Shown: positions 1 through 9,780, counted from the stretch's first letter. The stretch: 64,000 nt of DNA from Trinickia soli (GCF_002879855.1 NZ_PNYB01000002.1:124001-188000); one strand, 5' to 3'. Notes: generated by a model not told the origin, from the sequence alone. Numbers and translations: made by a program.

Positions 1-1050
1 GCGCCGTGGGCGGCGTCAGCCAAGGACACGCAACTGAACGTCTATAACTGGTCCGATTACATCGCCAAGGACACGATCCCCAACTTCGAAAAACAGACGA
101 GCATCAAGGTTAGCTACGACAACTACGATAGCGACGACACGCTGCAGGCCAAGCTGCTGACAGGCAATTCGGGCTACGACATCGTCGTTCCCACGAGCAA
201 CTATGCGGGCAAGCAGATCGCGGCGGGTATCTTCACGCCGCTCGATAAAACGAAACTGCCGAACCTGAAATACCTCGATCCGCAATTGATGTCGCTCGTA
301 GCCGGCGCCGATCCGGGCAACAAATACGTCGTGCCTTGGGCTTGGGGCACGACAGGGCTCGGCTACAACCTGACGAAGGCCCGGCAAATCCTTGGCAAGG
401 ACGTCGCCCTCGACAGCTGGGACATTCTTTTCAAGCCCGAAAACATTTCGAAGCTGAAAGCGTGTGGCGTCTCTGTCCTCGACGCGCCGGACCAGGTGTT
501 CGCCGCGGCGCTGCACTACATCGGCAAGGATCCGATGAGCACGAACCCGGCCGACTACCAGGCCGCGCTCGCGATGATGAAGAAGATCCGTCCGTACATC
601 ACGCAGTTCAATTCGTCGGGCTATATCAACGACATGGTCGGCGGCGACATCTGCTTCGCCTACGGTTGGTCGGGCGATGTCGTGATCGCCAAGCACCGTG
701 CGCTCGAAGCAAAGAAGACGTACAAGATCGAGTACTACATTCCGAAAGGCGGCGCCCCGGTCTGGTTCGATGTGATGGCGATCCCGAAAGACGCCGCGCA
801 TAAGGAGGCGGCGCTCGAGTGGATCAACTATATCGAGACGCCGCAGGTCCATGCAGCGATCACGAACGCCGTGTACTACCCGAGCGCGAACGCGGAAGCG
901 AAGAAGTATGTCGATCCGAAGATCGCCAACGACCCGGCCGTCTATCCGCCGGCCGACGTCGTCAAGACGCTGTTTCTGTTGAAGCCGCTGCCGCCCGAAA
1001 TCCAGCGGTTGCAAACCCGGCTTTGGACTGAATTCAAGTCGGGCCGATAA
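1..1050 (+). CDS. potF: Putrescine/polyamine ABC transporter substrate-binding protein, 5' partial
   Basis: The frame is open from base 1 to the TAA at 1048-1050 (349 codons), so the start and most of the signal peptide lie outside the window. The first residues (APWAASAKD) look like the end of a Sec signal peptide. The mature part begins LNVYNWSDYIAKDTIPNFEK, typical of PotD/PotF periplasmic polyamine-binding proteins, and later carries the ligand-domain stretch YGWSGDVVIA. It would bind putrescine or another polyamine in the periplasm and deliver it to the permease encoded just downstream. The order binding protein, ATPase, permease, permease matches potFGHI rather than potABCD. Substrate identity is inferred from family and order only. 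Confidence 0.9.
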   Translation, partial: APWAASAKDTQLNVYNWSDYIAKDTIPNFEKQTSIKVSYDNYDSDDTLQAKLLTGNSGYDIVVPTSNYAGKQIAAGIFTPLDKTKLPNLKYLDPQLMSLVAGADPGNKYVVPWAWGTTGLGYNLTKARQILGKDVALDSWDILFKPENISKLKACGVSVLDAPDQVFAAALHYIGKDPMSTNPADYQAALAMMKKIRPYITQFNSSGYINDMVGGDICFAYGWSGDVVIAKHRALEAKKTYKIEYYIPKGGAPVWFDVMAIPKDAAHKEAALEWINYIETPQVHAAITNAVYYPSANAEAKKYVDPKIANDPAVYPPADVVKTLFLLKPLPPEIQRLQTRLWTEFKSGR

Positions 1051-1080
1051 CGTCATCGCCGCAAGCGGCATGCAGTCATG

Positions 1081-1108
1081 AAGCCCCCGGAGCGATTGCC
1101 GGGGGCTT
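1081..1108 (+). terminator. Strong hairpin between potF and potG
   Basis: A perfect 10-bp stem (AAGCCCCCGG / CCGGGGGCTT) with an 8-nt loop lies 30 bp after the potF stop. Only a very short T-run follows, so it may be a partial terminator or an mRNA-stabilising 3' hairpin. Either would let the binding protein be made in excess over the membrane components. Confidence 0.55.
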
Positions 1109-1142
1109 TGCACATCAAACGAGTGGAGTCAGGCAGCAGATC

Positions 1143-2306
1143 ATGAGCGATCAGTCGAGCTCGCAGCCAAGCGCAGGCGCGCGTCCCGCAGGTTCAATGC
1201 CGGCGGGCGTTGCTTCGGTCGAAAACTTTGTGCAGATCGTCGACGTCGTCAAGAAGTTCGGGGAAACGGTCGCGGTCAGGAACGTCAATTTATCCGTGGC
1301 GAAGGGCGAGCTGTTCGCGCTGCTCGGCAGCTCGGGTTGCGGCAAGTCAACGCTGCTGCGGATGCTCGCGGGGCTCGAATCGATCACCTCGGGCAAGATC
1401 CTGATCGACGGCGAAGATCTCGCGTTGATGCCGCCGTACCGGCGCCCGGTCAACATGATGTTCCAGTCTTACGCGCTCTTTCCGCATATGACGGTCGAGT
1501 CGAACGTGGCGTTCGGCCTGAAACAGGAAGGGGTGCCGAAGGCCGAATTGAAGGGGCGCGTGCAAGACGCGCTCGACCTCGTGCAGATGGGCCGCTTCGC
1601 GAAGCGCAAGCCGCACCAGCTCTCGGGCGGCCAGCAGCAACGCGTCGCGCTTGCGCGTTCGCTCGTGAAACGGCCGAAGCTGTTGCTGCTGGACGAGCCG
1701 ATGTCGGCGCTCGATAAGCAGATCCGCCAGCGAACGCAGATCGAGCTCGTCAATATTCTCGACAGCGTCGGCGTGACCTGCATCATGGTCACGCATGACC
1801 AGGAAGAAGCGATGACGATGGCCGACCGCCTGGCGGTCATGAGCGAAGGGCAGATCGTCCAGCTGGGCACCCCGCACCAGGTCTACGAGTACCCGAATTC
1901 GCGCTTCTCGGCGGAATTCATCGGCTCGACCAATCTGTTCGACGGGCGTGTCGTGGAAGACGAACCGGACCACATCTTCGTCGAAACGGCCGAGCTGCCT
2001 TGCCGCCTTTACGTCAATCACGGCATTACGGGGCCGCTCGGCATGCCCGTGACGATTTCGGTTCGCCCCGAGCGGATCGCGCTGACCCGCAAACCGCCCG
2101 AAGGCGCCTTCAACTGGGGGCGGGGGACTGTGTCGAACATCGCCTACATGGGCGGCTACTCGCTGTATCACGTCAAGCTCGATTCGGGCAAGACGGTGGT
2201 CGCGAACGTATCGAGCCTCGCCTTGACGGAAATCGATTCGCCGACATGGGGCGATGAAATCTATGTGCGCTGGAGCGCGTCGGCCGGCGTGGTGCTGACA
2301 GCATGA
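1143..2306 (+). CDS. potG: Polyamine ABC transporter ATP-binding protein
   Basis: The 387-aa protein has Walker A GSSGCGKST (about residues 63-71), the signature LSGGQQQRVALARS, Walker B LLLLDEP and the H-loop VTHDQ. A C-terminal TOBE-like regulatory domain follows (about 280-380). This is the standard build of PotG/PotA ATPases that energise polyamine uptake at the cytoplasmic face. About 30 N-terminal residues precede the ABC domain and are Ser/Ala/Gly-rich. The stop overlaps the next start (ATGA), showing translational coupling to potH. Confidence 0.93.
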   Translation: MSDQSSSQPSAGARPAGSMPAGVASVENFVQIVDVVKKFGETVAVRNVNLSVAKGELFALLGSSGCGKSTLLRMLAGLESITSGKILIDGEDLALMPPYRRPVNMMFQSYALFPHMTVESNVAFGLKQEGVPKAELKGRVQDALDLVQMGRFAKRKPHQLSGGQQQRVALARSLVKRPKLLLLDEPMSALDKQIRQRTQIELVNILDSVGVTCIMVTHDQEEAMTMADRLAVMSEGQIVQLGTPHQVYEYPNSRFSAEFIGSTNLFDGRVVEDEPDHIFVETAELPCRLYVNHGITGPLGMPVTISVRPERIALTRKPPEGAFNWGRGTVSNIAYMGGYSLYHVKLDSGKTVVANVSSLALTEIDSPTWGDEIYVRWSASAGVVLTA

Positions 2307-3232
2307 ATACGTTTCTGCTCTCGCTCGCGACCTGGCCCGCACGAAGGTTGAAGCTGACGGGCAGCACGGCGGTCGTCGCCGGACCGTTCATCTGGCTGCT
2401 GATGTTCTTCTTCGTGCCGTTTCTGCTCGTCGTCAAGATCAGCTTCGCCGAACTGCAACTGGGCATTCCGCCGTACACCGAATTGGCTGCGGTCAAAGAC
2501 GGTGTCGTACAGATTTCACTGAATGTGGCGCATTACGCGTTTCTGTTCACGGACAGTCTGTACTTCGCCACCTACGTCAATTCCGTGGTCGTCGCAGCGG
2601 TGACGACGCTGTTTTGTCTGTTGCTCGGCTATCCGATGGCGTACTACATCGCGCGCTCGAATCCGGATTCGCGCAACCTGCTCATGATGGCCGTGATGCT
2701 GCCGTTCTGGACGTCGTTTCTGATTCGCGTCTATGCGTGGATCGGCATCCTCAAGAACAACGGGCTGCTCAACAACTTCCTCATGACGATCGGGCTGATC
2801 CATACCCCGATCGAGTTGTATCGGACGAACACGGCCGTGTATATCGGGATGGTCTATTCGTATCTGCCGTTTCTCGTCATGCCGCTTTACGCGCACCTCG
2901 TAAAAATGGATCTGACGCTGCTCGAAGCCGCGTACGATCTCGGCGCGAAGCCGTGGAAGGCGTTCGTGCAGATCACGTTGCCGCTGTCGAAGAACGGCAT
3001 CATCGCGGGCTGCCTGCTCGTGTTCATTCCCGCGGTGGGCGAGTACGTGATCCCGGAACTGCTGGGCGGTGCGAATACGCTGATGATCGGTCGCGTCATG
3101 TGGAACGAGTTCTTCAACAACGCCGACTGGCCGATGGCCTCTGCCGTCACCTGTGCGATGGTTTTGTTGCTGCTCGTGCCGATGGCCTTGTTCCAGTATT
3201 TTCAGGCTAAACAACTCGAAGCGCGGCGATGA
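2303..3232 (+). CDS. potH: Polyamine ABC transporter permease (PotH-type)
   Basis: The 309-aa polytopic membrane protein has about six hydrophobic segments, beginning with VVAGPFIWLLMFFFVPFLLV. It carries the cytoplasmic EAA-type loop LEAAYDLGAKPWKAFVQITLPL, which docks on the ATPase. The start overlaps potG and the stop overlaps potI, each by 4 bp, so the three genes form one translationally coupled unit. It forms half of the inner-membrane channel. Confidence 0.92.
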   Translation: MNTFLLSLATWPARRLKLTGSTAVVAGPFIWLLMFFFVPFLLVVKISFAELQLGIPPYTELAAVKDGVVQISLNVAHYAFLFTDSLYFATYVNSVVVAAVTTLFCLLLGYPMAYYIARSNPDSRNLLMMAVMLPFWTSFLIRVYAWIGILKNNGLLNNFLMTIGLIHTPIELYRTNTAVYIGMVYSYLPFLVMPLYAHLVKMDLTLLEAAYDLGAKPWKAFVQITLPLSKNGIIAGCLLVFIPAVGEYVIPELLGGANTLMIGRVMWNEFFNNADWPMASAVTCAMVLLLLVPMALFQYFQAKQLEARR

Positions 3233-4050
3233 TCAAACCGAACCGTACCTTGCAAATCACCGCGCTCGGGATTGGCTTTGCGTTCCTGTATATCCCGATC
3301 CTGAGCCTCATCGTTTATTCGTTCAACGAGTCGCAGCTCGTGACGGTTTGGACGAAATTTTCGATGCGGTGGTACGCGGCGCTCGCGCAGGATGACGAGC
3401 TCATCACGGCCTTCTGGCTATCGTTGCGCATTGCGTTATTGACTGCATTCGCGTCGGTCTTCATCGGCACTTGGGCCGGCTTCGTGCTGGCGCGAATGGG
3501 GCGATTCCGTGGGTTTACGTTGTTCACGGGAATGATCAATGCGCCGCTTGTGATTCCCGAAGTGATTCAAGGGATTTCGTTGCTGCTGCTCTTCATCGAA
3601 ATGGGCAAGTGGCTCGGCTGGCCCGAGGGGCGCGGGCTCGTCACGATTTGGATCGGCCACGTCATGTTGTGCATGTCGTATGTCGCGATCATCGTGCAGT
3701 CGCGCGTGCGGGAGCTCAATCCGTCGCTCGAAGAAGCTGCGCTCGATTTGGGCGCGACACCGTTCAAGGTGTTTTTCACCATTACCTTGCCCCTGATCTC
3801 GCAAGCGTTGATGGCGGGGTGGCTCCTGTCGTTCACGCTGTCGATCGACGATCTCGTGCTGTCTGCGTTCTTGTCGGGGCCGGGCTCGACGACACTGCCG
3901 CTTGTCGTGTTTTCGCGGGTACGGCTGGGGCTCAATCCGGAAATGAACGCACTGGCGACGCTCTTCATCGGTGTGGTTACGGTCGGTGTGATCGGGATCA
4001 ACTACGCGATGTTGCGGGCGGAGAAGAAGCGGCTGGCTGGGGTGGCGTGA
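3229..4050 (+). CDS. potI: Polyamine ABC transporter permease (PotI-type)
   Basis: The 273-aa membrane protein has about six transmembrane segments and an EAA loop (LEEAALDLGATPFKVFFTITLP). It is the partner permease of PotH in the heterodimeric channel. Its ATG overlaps the potH stop. It is the last gene of the operon and converges with the minus-strand gene ending at 4098, with 47 bp between them. Confidence 0.92.
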   Translation: MIKPNRTLQITALGIGFAFLYIPILSLIVYSFNESQLVTVWTKFSMRWYAALAQDDELITAFWLSLRIALLTAFASVFIGTWAGFVLARMGRFRGFTLFTGMINAPLVIPEVIQGISLLLLFIEMGKWLGWPEGRGLVTIWIGHVMLCMSYVAIIVQSRVRELNPSLEEAALDLGATPFKVFFTITLPLISQALMAGWLLSFTLSIDDLVLSAFLSGPGSTTLPLVVFSRVRLGLNPEMNALATLFIGVVTVGVIGINYAMLRAEKKRLAGVA

Positions 4051-4097
4051 GCGGAAGGCGGGTCGTCAGACAGACCTTGCCGCCTCCTTGGAGCCGC

Positions 4098-6347
4098 TCA
4101 AACGTGGTAATGCCACTTGACCGGGTTCGCCGTCGGATACAGGCAGTTGTACAGGTAACGCATCTCGTCAGCGAGGTTCGGCGACGTGCGCGATCTATGT
4201 CCCTCCAATCTTCTCGCTACGTCGGCGCGAAGGCGCTCGTAGCGCATCTGCTGCTCGGGTGAGTGCGCAATACCCTTGCCCGGTTTGCCTGCGCCGGGCC
4301 GGACGTTCTCGTATGCGAAGTAGTGCTGCACCAGGACCGGATAGGCGTCGCGCGGCCAAGGGTCGATTACCCACCAGAGATGCAGCGGCCAGTCGTTTTT
4401 GCCCACGATGCAAAACGAGTGTTCGGGTATGGCCGTCCTGGCAAGCTTTATCGTGTACTCCGGCCCGAAGCGTTGGCGCGCGAGCACGTAGGAGACGTCG
4501 GCAAATTCGCCGCAGTTGCCGACTTCAGCGCCTAGCGCCGCATAGGCTCTGAGCCGCCGCTTGCCTTGCAGCACTTCGTTGCGAAGCGTATCGAGGCTTT
4601 TTTCGGAATCGGCCGCAGGCGCCGCGCCGACGCTGCCGTCATTGGGCTCGCACGGCAAAAGGCGCCGTATTTTGCTGGCGAGATCGATTCGCCGTGACGC
4701 CCCCCGATGGTCGGCCTTGGCGAAGCGGCGCATCTCATCATCGGACACATGGCCGGCCGGGGGCGAGCGTAAATAGTTCAACCGCATCGACGTCGCTTCG
4801 AATCGTTTCTGCGCTTGACTCGCGCTTTCTGGATCGCGCGCGTCGCTCTGGAAATTCCACGCTTGATTGTCGCTTCCGTACTTCAGGTTCGCTTTCACTT
4901 CCTTGATGATATCGGCCACGATGATGCGCGCGTCCTCGTGCTCCTGGGAGATGCGGTAGTGCCGTGGCGTCAATTCGACATCCGGCTGCCGGACCAGCAC
5001 CGTGTATATCCGATTGAACGGAGCCTTGGTCGGGTAGAGGCAATTGTGGATGGTCTGCGTTTGCGCTTCTATGCTCGGCCACGTGTTTTCCTTGAAGTCT
5101 CGCAGCCCGTCAGACATCGACTTGCAGAATGCCTCGTAGCGCCGCTGCTTTTGGTCGGAAGCCGGGGTGCCTTTACCAGGTTTGCTTACAAGGACTTGCG
5201 CTGTGCCGTACCCCAGGTGGTGATGGAAGCGCACCGGATAGGCATTGCGCGGCCAAGGGTCGATGACCCACCAGTGCTTCTCGGGCCAGGCGGGCATGCC
5301 GATGCGGCAAAACCTATGGCCGGGCATCTGCATTAACTGAATGGTGTAAGTGGGATCGAATCGATATCGCGCGTCCGTGTAGGCGAGGGCTGCCATGTGA
5401 TTGTCGTTTCCCGCGCGGACGGCGAACGCGGTATAGGCGTGCAATCGCGGTTTGTATTGCAACATCTCCTGCGCTAGCGCGGCAAGTTCGGGCCCCGAGT
5501 CCGCGCGCTGTGCGCCCGCAGGTTGCGCATCCCCCGAGTCGGGTGATTCGGCGCCCCTGAACACCTGCTGGATTCGGAGGGCGAGATCGCGTTGATCCTC
5601 GCTGCGGTGTGTTCGTAACCAGACGAAACGGGCCATTTCGCGCTCTGGCAGATAGCGTCCGCTGTAACGATCGACAAACTGCGTTCGCATCAGTGCTTGA
5701 TTGACGGGTTGCGATCGATTCGCGTGTTCGCCGCTTGGCAGTCGCGCCGAGGGCTTATGGTTCCATTTTTGATTTGCGCTGCCGTAGCAAAGCGCCTCGC
5801 GTACATAACGAATAGTGTCAGTCGCAAGCACATAGGCTCGTGCGTACTCGCTTTGCACGCCGCCCGGATATTCCTTCGCCAGGTCATGCATGATACTGCG
5901 CAGCGGCTTATCGGCTTGTTCTATCGTGTCGGTCCCGCTGGACGTTCCCGGCGAGCTCGGCATCTCGCGAAGGAAGGCGGTCATTTCGCTCACCGTCTGG
6001 GGATCGAGATCGAAGGGGGTCGGTTCGGGTGTCGCCTCCGGCTCGGTCGGCTGCGCCGTTTCGGTATGTCCAAGCCGACTTTCCGCAGCCTTGTGCCGCT
6101 TTGGCTCCGGCGCGAAAGACTGTGCTTCTGTCATGGGTGGTCCGCCGGTTTGCTCTGGATGCAACCACGCAGGCTGCACATCCGCGGCGGGCGCGATAGG
6201 ACGCTGCAGTCGCCGCAGGAGGTTGGGTTGAGCCGTGTTCACGCTGGCAGACACCGGAGGCGCGGGCGTGGCCGCATGGTCGTTTCGTGGCGACGGCGAG
6301 CGGCGGCGCTTTTTCGACTTGACGGATAACGACGACGGACTTGGCAT
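4098..6347 (-). CDS. Tandem-domain protein with Cys-His-Asp hydrolase signature; possible secreted effector
   Basis: I do not recognise the family by name. The 749-aa protein opens with a Ser/Pro/Lys/Arg-rich disordered stretch (about 1-130), as many type III effectors do. Two copies of a module of about 280 aa follow, each ending near NCLYPT. The C-terminal copy has GNCGEFA with Cys612, EHSFCIVG with His643 and WWVIDPWP with Asp662. This is the order and spacing of transglutaminase-like or papain-like Cys-His-Asp enzymes. In the N-terminal copy the Cys position is Asp315 (GNDNHMA), while His344 and Asp363 remain, so that copy looks catalytically dead. No signal peptide or membrane segment is seen. 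A paralogue lies 72 bp upstream on the same strand. Secretion and function are inference. Confidence 0.75.
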   Translation of the reverse strand: MPSPSSLSVKSKKRRRSPSPRNDHAATPAPPVSASVNTAQPNLLRRLQRPIAPAADVQPAWLHPEQTGGPPMTEAQSFAPEPKRHKAAESRLGHTETAQPTEPEATPEPTPFDLDPQTVSEMTAFLREMPSSPGTSSGTDTIEQADKPLRSIMHDLAKEYPGGVQSEYARAYVLATDTIRYVREALCYGSANQKWNHKPSARLPSGEHANRSQPVNQALMRTQFVDRYSGRYLPEREMARFVWLRTHRSEDQRDLALRIQQVFRGAESPDSGDAQPAGAQRADSGPELAALAQEMLQYKPRLHAYTAFAVRAGNDNHMAALAYTDARYRFDPTYTIQLMQMPGHRFCRIGMPAWPEKHWWVIDPWPRNAYPVRFHHHLGYGTAQVLVSKPGKGTPASDQKQRRYEAFCKSMSDGLRDFKENTWPSIEAQTQTIHNCLYPTKAPFNRIYTVLVRQPDVELTPRHYRISQEHEDARIIVADIIKEVKANLKYGSDNQAWNFQSDARDPESASQAQKRFEATSMRLNYLRSPPAGHVSDDEMRRFAKADHRGASRRIDLASKIRRLLPCEPNDGSVGAAPAADSEKSLDTLRNEVLQGKRRLRAYAALGAEVGNCGEFADVSYVLARQRFGPEYTIKLARTAIPEHSFCIVGKNDWPLHLWWVIDPWPRDAYPVLVQHYFAYENVRPGAGKPGKGIAHSPEQQMRYERLRADVARRLEGHRSRTSPNLADEMRYLYNCLYPTANPVKWHYHV

Positions 6348-6419
6348 GACGTTGGCGGGGATTGTGTGAGAGGAGGGCGGATCGTCGCTCGCTGCTCGCT
6401 GAATGTGCTTGCGGCCCGC

Positions 6420-8462
6420 TCACAGGCGGTAACGCCACTTCACCGGGTCCGCTGTCGGATAGAGGCAGTTGTACATGTTGGGTAGGGCTTGGGCGAGAGA
6501 TTTCGTGTTAGCGGAATTTGTCGCCCTGCTTTGCCTGTACTCCTCGAATCTTCGCGCTACGTCGTCGCGAAAACGCACGTAGCGCTGTTCTTTCTCGGGA
6601 GAATGTGGGACGCCTTTGCCCGGCTTGCCGTCACCTAACCGGATATTTTCGTGAGCGAAGTAGTGCTTCGCCAAAACCGGGTAGGCATCCCGCGGCCAAG
6701 CGTCGATCACCCACCAGTCGGACAGCGGCCAGTCCTTCATGCCGACGACGCAAAATTGGTGTTCGGGTATGGCCGTCGTCGCGAAATGAACCATGTACTC
6801 CGGCCCGAAGCGTTGGCGCGCCAGCATATAGGAAACACAGGCAAATTCACCGCAGTTGCCGACTTCGGCGCCAAGCGCCGCATAAGCCAGCAGCCGTGGC
6901 TTGCCGACCAGCACTTCTTCGCGGAGTTTCTCGAGCGCTTTTTGATCATCGGCCGCTTGCTCCGAGCCTGCGGGCTCGCACGATAACAGACGCCGGATTT
7001 TGCCGGCGACATCGATTCGGTATGTCGCGTTCCCATGGTCGGCATCGGCGAAGCGGCGCATCTCTTCGTCGGACAAGTGGCCGGCTGGGGGCTCGCGTAG
7101 AAAGTTTAACCGCATCGATACCTCGGCGAGTCGTTTCTGCGATTGGCTCGCGCTTTGTGGGCCTCCTGCTGGATCGCTGTCGAAATTCCACGCTTGGTTT
7201 TTACTTCCGTATTTGAGTTTCGCCTTCACGTCCTTGATAGTGCCGGCCACGACAATGCGCGCTTCCTCATGCCTGCGGGAGATGCGCTCATACCGCGGCG
7301 TCAACTCGACATCCGGCTGCCGAACCAGCACCGTATATAACCAACTGATCGAATCCTTTGTCGGGTAGAGACAATTGTGCATGGTGAGCGTTGGCTTCTT
7401 TACGTCCGGCCATGTCTTTTCTCTGAAGTCGCGCAGCCCCTCAGCCATCAACGAATTCAATGCGGCATAGCGCTGCTCCTTTTCATCGGAATCCGGTGCG
7501 CCCTTTCCGGGTTTGCTCACAAGCAGTTCTGAGCAGCCGTATCCCAGGTGGTGCTCGAAGCGCACCGGATAGGCGTCGCGCGGCCACGGGTCGATCACCC
7601 ACCAGCGCTCTTCCGGCCAAGCCGGCATTCCGATACGGCAAAACGTGTGTCCAGGCATCTGCATCAACTGAACGACGTATGAGCTGTCGAAGCGATAGCG
7701 CGCACCCGTGTAGGCGAGGGCCGCCATGTGATTGTCGTTTCCTGCGCGAACGACGTACGCTGTTTGAGCAAGCAGCCTCGGCTTGTACTGCAATACTGCC
7801 TGCGCTAACGCCACAAAATCGGAGTGGGTGTCCGCACGCTGTGCGCCTGCTTGCGGCGCATCATCTGGTTCAGGTGTCTCCGACCACATGAACGCGTGCC
7901 GAATACGCCGCGCGAGATCGCGTTGCTCCTCGCTACGGTGGGTCTGCGACAGGGCGAAGCGGCGCATTTTGCTCTCCGGCAGATAACGCCCGCTGTAATG
8001 ATCGATAAACTGCGTTCGCATCAGCGCTTCATGGATTGGCGCCGACGACGGATTGGCTTGTCGTTCGTTTTGCGATGTCTCCGCGTTCTTATCGTTCCAT
8101 TTTTGATTGGCGCTCCCGTAGGAAAGCTGCTCTCGTACGTAATCGACGATGTCAGCGGCAATGACATAGGCTCGCGCGTAGTCGCTTTGCACGCCGTCCG
8201 GATATTCGGCCGCTAAGTCGAAGGTGCGATGGGGTAGATCTGTATCAGGCTGGACTATCGGTTCCGATCCGCTGCTTTGTTGGGGCTGTAACCAGGCGGG
8301 TCGCACATCGGCGGTTGGCGCGAGGGAAGGCTGCATTCGCCGCGGTATGTCGGGTTGAGCCGAACGCCTGCCCGGCGCGCCCAGGCGCGGCCAATCGCTC
8401 TCAGGCGACGGCGAGCGGCTGCGCATGTTCGCTTCGACGAATGATGGCGATGGACCGGGCAT
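6420..8462 (-). CDS. Paralogue: tandem-domain Cys-His-Asp protein, possible secreted effector
   Basis: The 680-aa protein is closely related along its length to the product of the next gene (4098-6347). It has the same Ser/Arg/Pro-rich N-terminus, the shared stretch ending DVRPAWLQP, and two modules each ending NCLYPT. The C-terminal module keeps Cys537 (GNCGEFA), His568 (EHQFCVVG) and Asp587 (WWVIDAWP). The N-terminal module again has GNDNHMA (Asp243) in place of the Cys. The loss of the nucleophile therefore predates the gene duplication. It lies between the genes at 8500-9780 and 4098-6347, with gaps of 37 and 72 bp, and may be co-transcribed with both. Confidence 0.75.
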   Translation of the reverse strand: MPGPSPSFVEANMRSRSPSPESDWPRLGAPGRRSAQPDIPRRMQPSLAPTADVRPAWLQPQQSSGSEPIVQPDTDLPHRTFDLAAEYPDGVQSDYARAYVIAADIVDYVREQLSYGSANQKWNDKNAETSQNERQANPSSAPIHEALMRTQFIDHYSGRYLPESKMRRFALSQTHRSEEQRDLARRIRHAFMWSETPEPDDAPQAGAQRADTHSDFVALAQAVLQYKPRLLAQTAYVVRAGNDNHMAALAYTGARYRFDSSYVVQLMQMPGHTFCRIGMPAWPEERWWVIDPWPRDAYPVRFEHHLGYGCSELLVSKPGKGAPDSDEKEQRYAALNSLMAEGLRDFREKTWPDVKKPTLTMHNCLYPTKDSISWLYTVLVRQPDVELTPRYERISRRHEEARIVVAGTIKDVKAKLKYGSKNQAWNFDSDPAGGPQSASQSQKRLAEVSMRLNFLREPPAGHLSDEEMRRFADADHGNATYRIDVAGKIRRLLSCEPAGSEQAADDQKALEKLREEVLVGKPRLLAYAALGAEVGNCGEFACVSYMLARQRFGPEYMVHFATTAIPEHQFCVVGMKDWPLSDWWVIDAWPRDAYPVLAKHYFAHENIRLGDGKPGKGVPHSPEKEQRYVRFRDDVARRFEEYRQSRATNSANTKSLAQALPNMYNCLYPTADPVKWRYRL

Positions 8463-8499
8463 ATGCTTCGCTGAACGTTAGGCAAGCGCTGAACGGCCG

Positions 8500-9780
8500 C
8501 TAAACAGGGGAGGGGTCCATCAGAAAAGCGCTGTGCTCCCCGTATCCCAATAGGCGCATGAGCCGCCGAATCAATGACCGAATGCGACTGACGAGGGCGC
8601 GAAGCCGATTCCTGACCGACGTCCGGTTCAACGCTTCCGCCGTCATGCCGGCGAAGGTGCCGACAACGGGCAATACGCTCGCCGACAGGCCGTATGTGGG
8701 GGCCATGCTGCCCTCGTCTTCGGCCTCGGAAAGTGACAGGAAGGCGGAAATCGAAGCCGCCCAAATCGACAGAATGCGTATCGCGAGCGCAATGCTGCGC
8801 GCTGGGTTTTCGCTTCGGTCGGCCCAGGCGTCGCGCACGTCGGCGATTTCGCTGGCTATCCCGGCGATGGCGCCGACGCGGCTGTGGAAGTCGGCGGCTT
8901 GGCTGGACCACCAACCGGTCCACGTCGACATCACCGCGGCGTACTGACTCCCGAGACTCGCGAGAACACTGACCTCGCTTACACCCGTTTCACCCGCATT
9001 GGCCCAATTCGAGTGGAACAATTGCGCGCTGTTGACCAGGCCGAGCGGCCCGACCGCGCGTGCCGCCACGTAGCCGACAGGGCCGTTGTTGACCAGGGTA
9101 GACACAAGGCTCGTGACGTTGGTGAGCAACTCGGTCAGCAGAATTGCCTCCGGCTCGAACATCCGGTCGCCGAGGGTGGGCAATCTTTGCACCGAATAGC
9201 CCGATGTCGATGTGGACGCCGGCGGTTGCCGTGAGTCGTTCGTTGCCGTCTCCTGTGTTTCCTGTTGCGGCTCGGCGTGGCCCGCTTGTTGTGCTTGCGG
9301 TACCGGTGATCGGCTGTCCTGCAAATGAGCGAGGCGCGTGGCGACGTGGGTGCCCTGGACGATACGTGCGGACAGATCGCCCCCGCTTGGCCTTCGACTC
9401 GACATTCCTGAAGATGTCGGGGAAGGATTCGTCGAGCCAAGCGATGTAGTCATCGAACTCATCGATGAATGCGCATAGCGCCGCTTGTCGAGGGCGGAGG
9501 GGTTGCCGGTCCGATTGAGCCATTCGAGCGCGTTCTGAGCGATGGTTGAGCGGGTTGAATCGAACAAACCGGGGCCGCCCTGCGCGAGGGTAGGATCGCC
9601 TGGATCATGCTGCATCGACATAGAGCGAAGGCGTGGTCTGGGCTGCGGTGCTTCATTTCTGCAAAAAAAATTGTTCCCTGTCGTTACCGGCGCGGTCGTC
9701 GGCGCGGCTTCCGCTGGCTTGCGCTGCACCGACCTACGTCGCAACTGGCTGGGTTGCTGCAGCTTGCTTTCAAGGACCAT
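8500..9780 (-). CDS. Orphan protein with disordered N-terminus and hydrophobic C-terminal half; possible effector
   Basis: I do not recognise this protein. I use the ATG at 9780 (426 aa); a GTG at 9807 would add nine residues. Residues 1 to about 200 are rich in Ser, Thr, Pro, Gln and Arg and probably disordered. The second half has several hydrophobic or amphipathic stretches, such as IALAIRILSIWAASISAFLS and SVLPVVGTFAGMTAEALN, then a basic region (LRALVSRIRSLIRRLMRLL). The pattern resembles membrane-active type III substrates. It heads a block of three same-strand genes with short gaps. Function is unknown. Confidence 0.65.
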   Translation of the reverse strand: MVLESKLQQPSQLRRRSVQRKPAEAAPTTAPVTTGNNFFCRNEAPQPRPRLRSMSMQHDPGDPTLAQGGPGLFDSTRSTIAQNALEWLNRTGNPSALDKRRYAHSSMSSMTTSLGSTNPSPTSSGMSSRRPSGGDLSARIVQGTHVATRLAHLQDSRSPVPQAQQAGHAEPQQETQETATNDSRQPPASTSTSGYSVQRLPTLGDRMFEPEAILLTELLTNVTSLVSTLVNNGPVGYVAARAVGPLGLVNSAQLFHSNWANAGETGVSEVSVLASLGSQYAAVMSTWTGWWSSQAADFHSRVGAIAGIASEIADVRDAWADRSENPARSIALAIRILSIWAASISAFLSLSEAEDEGSMAPTYGLSASVLPVVGTFAGMTAEALNRTSVRNRLRALVSRIRSLIRRLMRLLGYGEHSAFLMDPSPV

